This document shows, piece after piece, positions 10,389 through 21,200 of a stretch of 64,000 nucleotides of DNA. Numbering within the stretch: position 1 is the first letter of the stretch; each line of letters opens with the position of its first letter. The notes under the pieces were generated by a model. It had not been told where the DNA came from and made no database searches. It saw only the letters and a list, made by a program, of their open reading frames with translations. The position numbers were made by a program, and so were the translations under genes. This DNA is from Plasmodium coatneyi (taxonomy: Eukaryota > Apicomplexa > Aconoidasida > Haemosporida > Plasmodiidae), in contig NC_033565.1 of NCBI RefSeq assembly GCF_001680005.1, forward strand, positions 787,501 to 851,500, read 5' to 3'.

Positions 10389-11261
10389 TTAAAACCTTCT
10401 TTTCATTTTATCCCCCACGTAGTTATTCCCAGTTGTATACTTTACATAAACTGGGCGAAGGTACTGCGACGCCCTCTCTTTCTGGTTCTCCATGTACGTA
10501 TTCATCATATTAGCAGCTAATATATTTTTCGCCCCCCTGTCAAAAACAGTAATGTCGCCCGTCTGGGATTGCTCATCCTGGTTGCTATCACCACCAACGG
10601 GTGTCAGATACAAGGCACAATACTTTTCATACAGGGGGTGATATTTTCCCTCATAATTCCTCCTCATCGACTGAAGGGAGTCTTCCAAGGCACCCCGCTT
10701 AATAAGAACAAATTTGTTGTTTAATATGGTGCCACTAAAATTGTGAGGCAAAAAAAAAAGCGGCCTATCGATTATATGACCGGGGGGTTGTGGGTGCCCC
10801 TCACCATCGTGGTCATCTCTCACTCGCACAATATCCTCTAACATCCTATTTGCAATTTCTTCATTTTTCCTTCTTAACTTGGCAATTTCTACCTGACTCA
10901 GTTCAGGCAATTTTAACTTGGATAAATAATTATACTTTTCCGAAGCGGGCAAATTACAGATGTATTTGTGGACCTCCTCAGACATGTTCCCCCACGCATG
11001 TACCTGCTTCCTCCATTTTTTCATTTCTCCATTCCACTGTGACAAGCTAAGATTCCTGTTAATGCGTGGAGTCTCAGGGTGCCAATCATTTTTCATATCT
11101 TTTCTTCTCTCTTCCTTTGGAATAGCATTGATATACCTTTCATACGATATTAGCCGCTTGGTCAAATTGATGTTTTTAATTCTTTGGTTAATTTGCGCTT
11201 GACTCAGTTTGTTCTTCAAACCCTGCGATTTGTTGCTGTGGAAGCTCGCCCTGTCCTGCAT
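10389..11261 (-). CDS. SLBP: Histone RNA stem-loop binding protein (SLBP)
   Basis: Single-exon 290-residue protein. Residues about 24-92 match the SLBP RNA-binding domain, which grips the 3' stem-loop of replication-dependent histone mRNAs: INLTKRLISYERYINAIP, then HPETPRINRNLSLSQWNGEM and KKWRKQVHAWG. These parallel the family signatures YDRY, HP-x-TP and SW-x(4)-K-x-W-(K/R)-x-x-(L/V)H-x-W. The TP within HPETP corresponds to the conserved threonine phosphorylated in animals. The C-terminal 190 residues are not recognised. The product should bind histone pre-mRNA or mRNA to control processing, stability or translation; that activity in Plasmodium is inference. The start is the first Met, followed by Ser/Lys/Gln-rich sequence before the domain. 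It is divergent from the gene at 13310. Confidence 0.88.
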   Translation of the reverse strand: MQDRASFHSNKSQGLKNKLSQAQINQRIKNINLTKRLISYERYINAIPKEERRKDMKNDWHPETPRINRNLSLSQWNGEMKKWRKQVHAWGNMSEEVHKYICNLPASEKYNYLSKLKLPELSQVEIAKLRRKNEEIANRMLEDIVRVRDDHDGEGHPQPPGHIIDRPLFFLPHNFSGTILNNKFVLIKRGALEDSLQSMRRNYEGKYHPLYEKYCALYLTPVGGDSNQDEQSQTGDITVFDRGAKNILAANMMNTYMENQKERASQYLRPVYVKYTTGNNYVGDKMKRRF

Positions 11262-13309
11262 GGCGACTTTCTAGTGGGGCAGATTAGACGATGGGCACGC
11301 CTAACTACGTACATACGTAAATAGGTCCTTTTGTACGTGTGTGCCAGTTCTTTAAAGGAGGAGCGGATTTAGCCGAGTTTTGACTGCTTGTCAAGCCATG
11401 CTTCTTTTTTCCTTTAAAATTGTGCGCTCGCCTCTGGGGAAATATTGGCGAGGCATTCAGGGTAACTCCACATTTGGTTCAAAAGTGTGTTTTACCTTTC
11501 ACATTAATTTTGGTCTACCATACTGCGGCCCCCTTCAACTACTTAGGCAGTTAACCGTTTAACCCCATTTTTTTTTTTTTTTTCTTGCATATCTTCGCTG
11601 TGTCGAAAAAGGACGCAAAAAAGGTGAACTTTAAAAAAAAAAATAAAATAAAAAATACACCATACAGCTTTGAACAAAATTGGGTGTACTCATAGGAGAA
11701 ACCCGCACGTGTGCCAAAATATAGGTTTTCTTCTTCCTCCCTTTTTTTTTTTTTTTTTTCCTAAACCGACGCTTCCGGCGTAAACTCAGAAATAAGGACC
11801 GTTCAGCTTTATGTTTGGTGAATATTGTAGAGAGAACCCCGCGCTGGTGCGACTTCCAAAAGTAGTGATATCATTTTGTGCACTTGACAGCCACACGAAG
11901 GAGATTTTTCCCTTTTGTCCAGCCTCTAATTATTTTATGCATATCAACTGTGATAATGCTCATCCCTGCGTTAACGCGCATAAGGGACAAAAGTAGGTAG
12001 TAGGGACTTCAAGAGGGACGCGCCTCTTGCCCCCGATTTTCAAGAACTTGTGACTTTCCACATGATCATATGCAGAAAAAAGCGGAAACTTCGAATCACT
12101 TTACAATTTCGTTCTTATGAAACGGTTAAGCGGCAGAAGGACATTTTTGTGTCCCACCTTCTCCACCACTTGCCAAAGGGGCGGACGAAGCCTCTCTAGT
12201 TTGGTTCCACCTGCAAAGCTAATAAAAACCCGGGAATTCCCACTTTGTGTGCATCCTCCCGTACATGCACACGTAGGAGCAAATGGTTCACTCCTACATG
12301 TTGTATGCCCATGCGGAGGGGCAGCTGTCCACACATGTGCACACAATTCAGAAGAGGGTTCACTTCAAAAAGTGCAACTTCCTTAAAATAATGTACTACT
12401 CGTGCTGGAACCCACGTTAAGAGTTGCAAAACAAAAGGGATACGCAAAATGAGAAAAAAAACTGCACAGCATTTTGTCCGTTCAGCTAAACGCACATGTC
12501 CACACGTGCAAACAGAAAGCCTTTTTTTTTTTTTTTTTTGCCAGCGCACATGCAAATGTGCAGACGCTCTACCGTTTTGCAGCTAACTAGTGGCTTGTCC
12601 TTAAAGAACAATACGTTCTGCTACGCTCCTAAGCGCACAACGCTCATCCTTGCGAGAGGCGAATTAAAAATAGAAGCTTGTCTAAACAAGCGTTGGTAGC
12701 ACTCTCAGTTGTAGTCAACTAGCCATTTTTTTTTTTTTTTTTCTGTTTTTCGTACATTTTACCTGAACATGCAGGTAAAAAAAAAAAAAAAAAAAAAGCT
12801 TCTTCCTTTTCAAATTAAAAAAATGGTCTAATAAACAAATTATTTTAAAAAAAAAAAAAAAATAATAGCTATATTTATTTTTACTTTTGTCACACCTACA
12901 AACAACCACAAAATAACACATGTTATGATGTGTCCCCTTTTTTAGTTATATTTTTTGCTCTTTCCTCAACTAAGACAAAATTGAACAACAGAAGGATTAA
13001 CGAATCAATCTATCCGAAGAATGTTTCCTTCTCTCCTTCCGTTTTAACGCGTTAAAGGCTACACCATCCATCACTCACCACGCATAGTGAATCACTCGCT
13101 TTTTGTCTTATTGCGATAATTCTCTCTTCTCTTTCTACGGAGGGATAACAAAAACTCATACATCGAGACAGACTTTTTGAGTACTATATCTTTATGCCCA
13201 ATCGTTAAGTCTATTTTTTCGTGCCAACTCTTTTTTAACCTACTTTTTTGCCGTTACGCCAACACTTGCGCATATAGCCCTTTCGTTTTACACATTTTTA
13301 CTACGCACA
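11262..13309. other. Divergent promoter region
   Basis: Two kilobases upstream of both SLBP (minus) and the gene at 13310 (plus). It contains several poly(T)/poly(A) tracts (11568-11583, 11742-11759, 12523-12539, 12726-12742, 12779-12797, 12846-12861). No supportable gene or RNA was found. Confidence 0.6.
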
Positions 13310-14431
13310 ATGGATGCCGCAAACTCGCCGGATAAAGGTAACAACCGCGGCTGAACGGAGCATGGAAAGTCATTACACGCCATTTCTTTTCTACATGCTC
13401 TCTCGTTCTCGGATAAACGCTTCTACCGCATTTTCTTCCCTCTTGATGGACTCATCCGCAGATAACGTGGACTCCCCCCAGGGAGGTGCATCTGACACGT
13501 CGGGCAAGGAACAGAAGGCGGACGCGTCTAAAGGGTCTTCCAATTCGGCCAAGCTCGAACCAGCGGGCGCATCGGACAACCCCGCTACATCAGACGCCTT
13601 ATTCATGGGAGACATGGATTCTGCTACTATAGGCGTGGACGACGACAAAGCAAACAAGTACAGAATGTTTCTGCAAAATTCTAGCGACCAGTACACAGTT
13701 CAACAGATGGAAAGGTTTCTAAAGTAATCCGCACACACACACACAAAAGGAACACATGGGATTTATAGAAACAGCTATAGTTCTGTTTATGAGTGTATAA
13801 TAGATTGGACTGATATTTGAGTCTCCTATTTTTTTTTTTTTTTTTTTTTTTCTCATTTGGGGCCTTTATATGTGGCACTGTTTTCTCCATCTATTACCAT
13901 ATTTTGTTTCTTCCCCTTTTGCAGACATGGGATTTCAGATAATGGCATGAGGATGCTGACGACGGATACATGCTCATGGTAAGTTCTGTGTGGACAAATG
14001 GCTGAATGGGGGGTGGAGGGCGCACTTCTTCTCTCCTCGGCCATATACGCAGTCGCGCAGATAGAAACGCGTGCACATTCGCATTTTTCCTGAGGATATC
14101 TGTGCATTCTACCGTTTCGCTCTCACGTATTGTTCGCACGGACACCCTTTACAGGGTCTACGATTACTACAAAACGACCAAGACGTCCACTCCAAACTTA
14201 AAGGAACTCACACCAGGCACGACCGTCGACTATTACTATTACTCTACTCCCTTTCGCACACAAATTGGGAACATAAACCTGCTCATGATGCACAGTCAGG
14301 TGAACTTTGAAGACGGAACTTGCGCTCCGGCCGACAGGGTTTTCAAGATGAACGAGGTTACGCCAGAAATGGTAAAGGCGGCAAAGGTGAAGGCTCGCCA
14401 GTATAAGAATGAGTGCATCGACTGGATCTAG
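13310..14431 (+). CDS. Conserved-looking protein of unknown function, four exons
   Basis: Exons 13310-13337, 13462-13723, 13925-13978 and 14155-14431 join in phase (28+262+54+277 = 621 bases) to give 206 residues. Donors are gtaaca, gtaatc and gtaagt; acceptors are ccgcag, ttgcag and ttacag. The N-terminal 75 residues are Ser/Asp/Lys/Gly-rich and probably disordered. The rest is well structured: a segment around YRMFLQNSSDQYTVQQMERF, then HGISDNGMRMLTTDTCSWV, YYKTTKTSTPNLKEL and a Tyr run (VDYYYYSTPFR), ending MVKAAKVKARQYKNECIDWI. No signal peptide or membrane segment is present. I do not recognise the family. Small size, an acidic disordered N-terminus and a compact C-terminal half would suit a subunit of a larger nuclear or RNA-related complex, but that is only a guess. 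Confidence 0.75.
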
Positions 14432-15588
14432 CCAACTGAGGACACGGTGGGGTGAAGTACAAGCGAGATAGGGAAATCTGACTAGCTGTTCCTTCTTCCA
14501 TCATGCTCTCCCCAATTTTTTGCGCACCACTTGTGTCCACCTCGAAATGGAGCATTACTCCGCATGGACATCACAATTGGTTGCCTCCTTCGATTGGGTC
14601 GTATACTATAAAAGGCTACCACTGAGCCTCAGCCTGACCTATTCATCCAAAATTTTTTCCCTTTTTTTTCGATTATTCCTTAACTTTCACCGTTTCGCTT
14701 CTCTTCCTTCGGAGTGGTGAATCTCCTTCCCTTTGTGGACGCTTCACCTCTTATCCGTTTTTTTGCTTTAATTTTTCGCCTTATTTTTTTTGCTTTATTT
14801 TTTTCCGTACCTCCTGCGCAACGCCTTCGACTTGCACGGGGGAATACTTTTTAATGAATGTCCAAAACTTGATTATTTAAAAAATATATATATATCACAT
14901 CCGCGTCTTCAATTTTGTTCGAAAAGTCATTACTGCTTTGTTGGCTAATCGCTATGGAGCTCGATTTGGTGTGATCAACTTTGTCTACCTGGTCACGTTG
15001 TCCTTCTCGACATGCAAGCAGCGAGAGAGTGCATTTTATGTAGAAGAACCTAGAAGGGTAGGGGGAGCCACAAATTCATCCAATCGCGCAGCTAATTTTC
15101 CTTCTCCCTTCCTCTGGGTGAACCGTCAAGGCAAAAAGGGTTTACTTCTCTTTTCCACCTGCTGCGTGAGTGGGGTTTTGCTGTGGTTGTCCAGTGTACT
15201 TACACATAATTTTTATTTTATTTTTTTTTTTACGTTTATACCTTCTACACGATTAGCAATAAATGGCACGAGCGCATGGGATGTAGACGGGGAATTTACC
15301 CACCCCCCCTTTCCATTACTCCTTCAGAAGATAACACCTTTCCACGCACATTTGTAAATACGCCCGTTCCCACTCTGTCCTCGGTTAAATCTTCACTTGC
15401 GATTTGTTCACCTGCACTTGTAAATATGACTTCTGTAAGCACGTTCTGTTCGCACATTGCAGCATAGAGTAACAAAGCATAGCTTAGACTTGTTCCTAAA
15501 AAAATAAAAAAAAGATAAGTGTCATCTCGTTAGAGAAGTGCCTTCCCAAAGCGTGGCTGCCCCGTTTGTTCCGCTACCCTCATTCAAG
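14432..15588. other. Intergenic between two plus-strand genes
   Basis: No gene supported. It includes a short TA run near 14884-14895 and T-rich stretches. The 5' leader of the secreted protein gene at 15589 lies in the last few hundred bases. Confidence 0.55.
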
Positions 15589-17086
15589 ATGCACTGTCTG
15601 CTTTTCTTCGTTTTGTTTTTTTTTGTAAATCTGCTGCTGCCTGTTATTTATTGTGAGAAGGAAAAAATTTTACCATTCGGTGAGATTCTCTCGGGCGTTG
15701 CAGACATAGCCAATGTGATTACGCCTAAAAAGGAAAACGCCTCTGTTGATCCCGTCGCCGCATCTACCAGCAGGATCAATTTGAAAATAGTTCCATCCAA
15801 AAAGTTGAGCATCACAAAAAATGATTTGATGTTCCTCATGTCGGAGATACGACAAGAAATTAGAAGACAGGTGAGAGGAACCAAGTTGAGTTGTGCAACA
15901 GACCGAGTCGTGGTGCACACTTAGGCTAACTGGAAGCAATCACCTTCTCTTTTTTTTTCTATCCTTCCTTTGGGGCCTCCTTTGCAGATTAGCATCCTGG
16001 AAGGTGCGTCCAGCGAATCGCACGAGGACATCCTCGTAAAATGACCGCGAAAAAGCAAAACGTGCGCTTTCGCTAGAACATCCACTCACAGTGTATTCGT
16101 TTTCCTTACAATCAGACGAGCTTGAGGAAAAGGAAAGAATGAGGAAAAGATCCTCTTCCCTGTGGACAGTTAACCATTCGGCTGTTTACTCCCCTGAAGA
16201 GAGTGGTACAGCCTAATTCGCGTATGCGCGATACCAGAAGTTCGTAACTCAGGGTGTCACTTCCTTCAACACTTTTTCTCGCTATGTTCTCCTTTTTGTT
16301 TCCATTTTCCCCGAACCCCCCTCTTAACAAACATCTCTTTTATGCTTCTTGTTCCTAATATTTAGTAGACAATACTCAGGAGGTATGTTACCCGCTCCTC
16401 ATTTCAGATGGAGAGGAGAGAAAGAACCTTGCAGCGAATTAGAATAAGAGTTTATAGATGGATGAGGGGTGCCCATGTTGTGGGATGCATGTGTGGGGGG
16501 GTCCTGCCCTTGGTAGGAGCAGCACATAACGGGCAATATACATATGCATTTACATATATATGTATTTTTTTTTTTCCTTTTTTTTGGCAGATGGACAGCC
16601 TGGAGGAGGAAGAACGAGAAGAAATCGAAAACATGCTGGACTCCCTAAACACGGTGAGGCCAACGCACATTGAGTGAACTGCCTTTTTGCTCAGAAAAGG
16701 ACAGCGTCAAAAAGGTTGCACCAAGCATCTGCACAATTTAGTTACCAAATGGGCTTCGTAACCCGCACCACTGTCCCCCCATTTTAGCTGGACAAGGAAG
16801 ACCACATAACGCCGCAGCAAAAAAGTAAATCATACAATATACAATTTGGCGGTGAGGAAGATGAGGAGGATGCTCAAAATGATACAGCCAAGGGTACACG
16901 GTTCAGTCAGAAGACTCTGCGAAATGGTACTTTTGTTTAGCGTAGATTTACTGGCGCTGCTCTTCCTATACCTTTGTGCATCGGCTGGCTTCCCTTCCTC
17001 CTACATGATCACCCTCGTACATTTTCCTTCTTCCTCCTTCAATCTGTCATCCTTATTAACAATTAGGCCCAATAACAAGACCATGA
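15589..17086 (+). CDS. Secreted protein of unknown function, seven exons including micro-exons
   Basis: My model joins 15589-15870, 15988-16003, 16116-16205, 16366-16382, 16591-16653, 16788-16926 and 17067-17086 (627 bases, 208 residues). Every junction has GT-AG and matching phase; exons of 16, 17 and 20 bases make parts of it tentative. I chose the ATG at 15589, not the longer open frame from 15538 whose first codon is GTG. The first 22 residues form a classical signal peptide (LLFFVLFFFVNLLLPVIYC). The mature protein has a segment KKLSITKNDLMFLMSEIRQE, a very acidic stretch (MDSLEEEEREEIENMLDSLN and GGEEDEEDAQND), and a short basic end. There is no second membrane segment or GPI signal. 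It could be one of the ookinete or merozoite secreted proteins; I cannot assign it. Confidence 0.65.
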
Positions 17087-18222
17087 GTGAACAACTGGTG
17101 TGTAGCAGGAACAGTCACCCATGAACAAGGAGGAATAATTGTTATATTTTTTTTGTTTCATTTTTAAATCTAACTCGGTGATGTGCGAGGGGCAAAAGAC
17201 GTGCAAATGAAACGCGCCTATTATTTTTTTTTTTTTTTGTTCTTCTGGCAGAAGTGAGGCACAAAGCGTGCCTTATTTTTTTGTTTGCACATGTTCATAT
17301 ATGTATATGTGCTTACATATGTGCGTGAGGATCGAGGACGGCCATCCTGTCTCTCTGAGTAGTTCTTCTTGGGGAAAATGGAGAAATAGCAGTTGCTGTC
17401 CTGCTGGCTTAACCTATATTTCTGCGCAGGGATGGTCCTTTGCCCTGCGGTTTGTCTTGTGGTTTACGTTTCCTATTTCTATTCCAATTCCTCTTCCATT
17501 TTTTTTTTTTTTTTTTTATTCTGTCCACCACGCGGCGCAAATTCGCACCTTAGGACACTTCCCATGTGTACAAAAAAATGTTTCACCCTTTTATGGTTCT
17601 AATAATATGGGGTTAAAAATGAACAACAATTCTGTTCGTCGTCTTACGTGAAGGAACTTAGGGAGAGTCCCTAAGTGATAAATCCATGTGGAGCAATGCC
17701 CAGCGGAGTTATTCGTTATGGTGTGCCCCCCCAAAGTTGTTTAACGTATGAGGGAAAACAAAAGGGATTTTTTTTTTTTTCTTTCTTTTGTTACTCCAGT
17801 TGGACCTTCCCTGGAGGTTGCGCCCCTTGTTCGTACGCGCTACATTTTCGGCAGCAATTATCGCAGAAATGTAATTGTATTCGCAGTGACTCCACTAGAT
17901 AGGCACAAAATGCAACTCACATGAAACATTTTACTTTTTACACTTTACGCAATTTTTGATTCTTTCTTGGAGCAGCAACTTCCCTCCCCCCCAGGAGTCT
18001 ACACATATAGACATTGGCGAACAGCGCGTGCGCCTCGGGGGAGGTAACAAAAAAAAAAAAAAAATACATACACATATATTTATACATATTTACATATATT
18101 CAGACGCGTGAAGATGGGGCAAAATTGAAAAAATGCGAAAGGTGATACGTGGGGGGATATTCTGATTGCCAGTCGGGTGGGCACCTGCGTAAAGCTAAAG
18201 AGCATCCGTTCATGACAATTCT
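17087..18222. other. Intergenic, convergent 3' regions
   Basis: Between the secreted protein gene (plus) and WDR26 (minus). No gene supported; poly(T) tracts occur near 17225-17238 and 17501-17517, and an A run near 18049-18064. Confidence 0.55.
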
Positions 18223-21200
18223 TCACCGCACAACGGGGCGAAACTTGGTGAGCTCCCGCAAGAAGGGGTGGACGAACTTTTTGCGGCGTCTTCGGGAGTC
18301 CCTCCGGATAGTCGTTGCCTTGGGGTGCACGTTCCAAACCATGATGGTGTGATCATCCGAAGCGGAAACCATGTAGGGGAACTTGGAACTGGCAAGCGGC
18401 CATATAGCAATACTGACGGTGGACGCATGACCATTTATCACGTCTAGAAGGAAGCCCTTCGTTTTGTGCCAAATATATATTAGGCTGTCTTCACTGCCGC
18501 TAATAACATAATCCTCTTTCTTCCCCCCGAAGGTGGAGTGCACGATGAACCTCCCCTGCTTGTGTCCTCGATACGTCTGAATAATGTATCTATGCTTCAC
18601 GTCCCATAATTTCACAGTGGGTCTCTGGTCAGCTATGTTTACCAAAATATGATTATACAAACTGGAGGCACACACAGATGTAATGGTATCATATTCAGGC
18701 AAAATGTATAACTCCTTTTTTACAGCAAAATCAATTACTCGTACGTTTTTATCGGACGGAACGGCAATTAGGTACTTCTCATTGTTGGTAAAAACGAAGT
18801 TCTGTATCCTTGTGCTAAAGGACCAGACGTAGAGAACGGAAAAACCCTTCAATTCTCTGTTCAACTTGGTGCAATATATTTTTTTGTCGAAGGCAGATGA
18901 TATGATTGTAGAGTCGTCCTTGGACCAGTAAATCGACGTGATTGGCCCATTGTGCATTGTTAGGCTTAATTTTTTTTTATTACTTTTTGGACTCCAAATG
19001 ATTATGTTAGAATCGTTAGAACCCGACACTAGGTACTTACTGTTGTGACTCCAGATGACGTAACTCACTCCGTCTAAATGACCATTCCATTCCCTTAACT
19101 TGTTAAATGGGTAAAGTCCCTTCCAAAGAATTATACTTTTGTCTTTGCTGGCTGATGCAATGTATTTTCCATTCTTCGATACGTTGACGTACCACACCTC
19201 GTCCTTATGACCTTGTAAAATCTTGATGCAATAGTAAGGCAGCTTTATCTTTTTACATTGGTGGTTTTTTAGCAATGAAAGGGTGAATGTTCTTCTTCCA
19301 TCCTCCTCGTAGATGCCGCTGTGGGTTCTGTCTTGTCTGGTAAACTGTCTCCTTCCCTCTTCTCGAGCTTCTCTCACGTCACTTTCGTCGTCTTTCCCCT
19401 CTGGGCGCACGTTGTCATAATCGTCACCCACGCATCCTTCAAGGGGAGCGCTACCCCCCTTTCCAGTACCTCCGTCAGTTACATTTCCCCCATGGTGCCC
19501 GATTAAGAATCCCTTCTCCTGCGCATTAACAAATCCGTCATTCGGATTAATCACATTCTTGCCACCAGATATCCTACTGCCCTGCTGCATTTTATTCTTT
19601 CCAACGATGAGCTCATTTGGATTTTTCCCCACTGTGACCTCTCCCTTCCGTTGTTCTGAAGCTGACCCCTTTAGGGTACATATTTTGGGTCCGCCGCTAC
19701 TGGTAATCTTCGCATACTTCCTGCATGCCGTGGACTTGGCGCTTTTCATGATAGATTCCTTCAGGCAGGGGAAGGGGTTGGTGAACAGTGTGTCTGCGGT
19801 GGCCACGTTGACGTTGGCACTGGCATCCGCACTGTTGCTCGTGCGTTTGCTTGTGCTTTCCCTTGTTGGAGACGTGTGGACCTTCCCGCCTGGCGCAAGG
19901 TGCACCGCCACTGCCCCCCTCGGTAGCTGCCCACACTTGAGCTTTGTGCTTTTTCTTACAGGTTGGCCACTGGTTACGTTAAATTGGTTTTCCCCTTCGA
20001 GTTCGTCATCCCACAGGAGGGTGGTTGTGTAATTGTCTGGTTTATCGGGCGGCGGGTCGTTCATCAGCGTTTCGTTAAGCAGCCTTTCGTTAAGCGTCGT
20101 TTCGTTGGAGCTGACCTCGCAGGGAATTCCCTTATCTGCACCCGCGTCGTCTGACCCTCCGAAGTCTGCAGGGCCACTCTTAGGATTCGCCTTCTGGTAG
20201 TGCATGGAGCACTCCCCCGTCACGTTATCGTGGTACCTAGAAAAGTCGTTCACACAAAAGGTCATCTCATCCTCCTGTTTGGTATTCTTCCTTTTATGCA
20301 AACTTGAGTTGGATGAATTGTCCACTTGGTTACTGACATCCGATTTTTTCTGTTTTTTAAATTCAAATGTTTTAGCTTGGCACGCTGCGCTGTAAGCTGT
20401 GGTGGGTTTAACTCGGGCCATTTTCTGCGCTTTGCCGTTCGGATCGGCTGAGTCCGTGGCGTCTGTAACGTTTACTCCATTTGTAACATTCGCTTCGTTT
20501 ATGGTGTGCAGTTCTTCTCGTCCCTTCTTCCCCTGCAGGAGCGCCCTTATGAGCTTCACCTCGGAAAAGTTATTATGGAACAAGCAGTTGTCCACCTGGT
20601 ACTTGAGCGACTGGTGCAGCAAAATGGCTAACCTCCTCGGAGGAAGAATAACGTGTTCAGGTAACAAGCGATTTATTTTTTCAAACAACAATTTACGTGA
20701 ATTCTTCACTTTAGTTTGGTAATTTTGTTTTCTCTTCCTTATCAAGTGAGCATTATTCAAGGACATAAAAAAAGTTGTGCATTCGTGTAATCTGTTGTAG
20801 GTATCCTCGTCGAAGCAGAACTTGGCTAGCTTGTTTCTTAGACACCTCAGAGCAGCAAAGTGCTTCCCTTCATATAGGTACTCTATAAAGCACTGCTCAT
20901 ATAGTAGGAACGAAATTGCCTTTGTGATTTTTTTATTTACACCTATGTTTTTCAAATTACGGACTGCATTTTTCCATTTCCCTGCAAGGACATTCTTGTG
21001 CATTTCCTTCACTATTGGTTGTTCCAATTCGATACCACTTTCTAACTCCAAATGTTTGGCTGATTTTTTATAACCCATGTTTTTTATGGCTTGTATTAGA
21101 AGGAGGATGACGTCTTTTTTTAGGAGTCCTTCCCATAGGGAGTCGCCTCTGCTCGGTTTGTTATTACCTTCGCTGTCTTTTCTGCGTTTGTGGTTTCTTC

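Noticed and set aside
15538..15588. Upstream extension of the secreted protein frame
   Set aside because: Begins with GTG, not ATG, and would hide the signal peptide behind 17 residues; the ATG at 15589 gives a normal signal peptide.
16408..16677. Frame beginning MERRERTLQRIRIRV as an extra exon of the secreted protein gene
   Set aside because: Although preceded by ttcag, using it disrupts a simpler in-phase splice from the strong gtatgt donor at 16383 to 16591.
19559..20032. Plus-strand 157-residue frame
   Set aside because: Lies antisense within the WDR26 coding region and has no motif or context.
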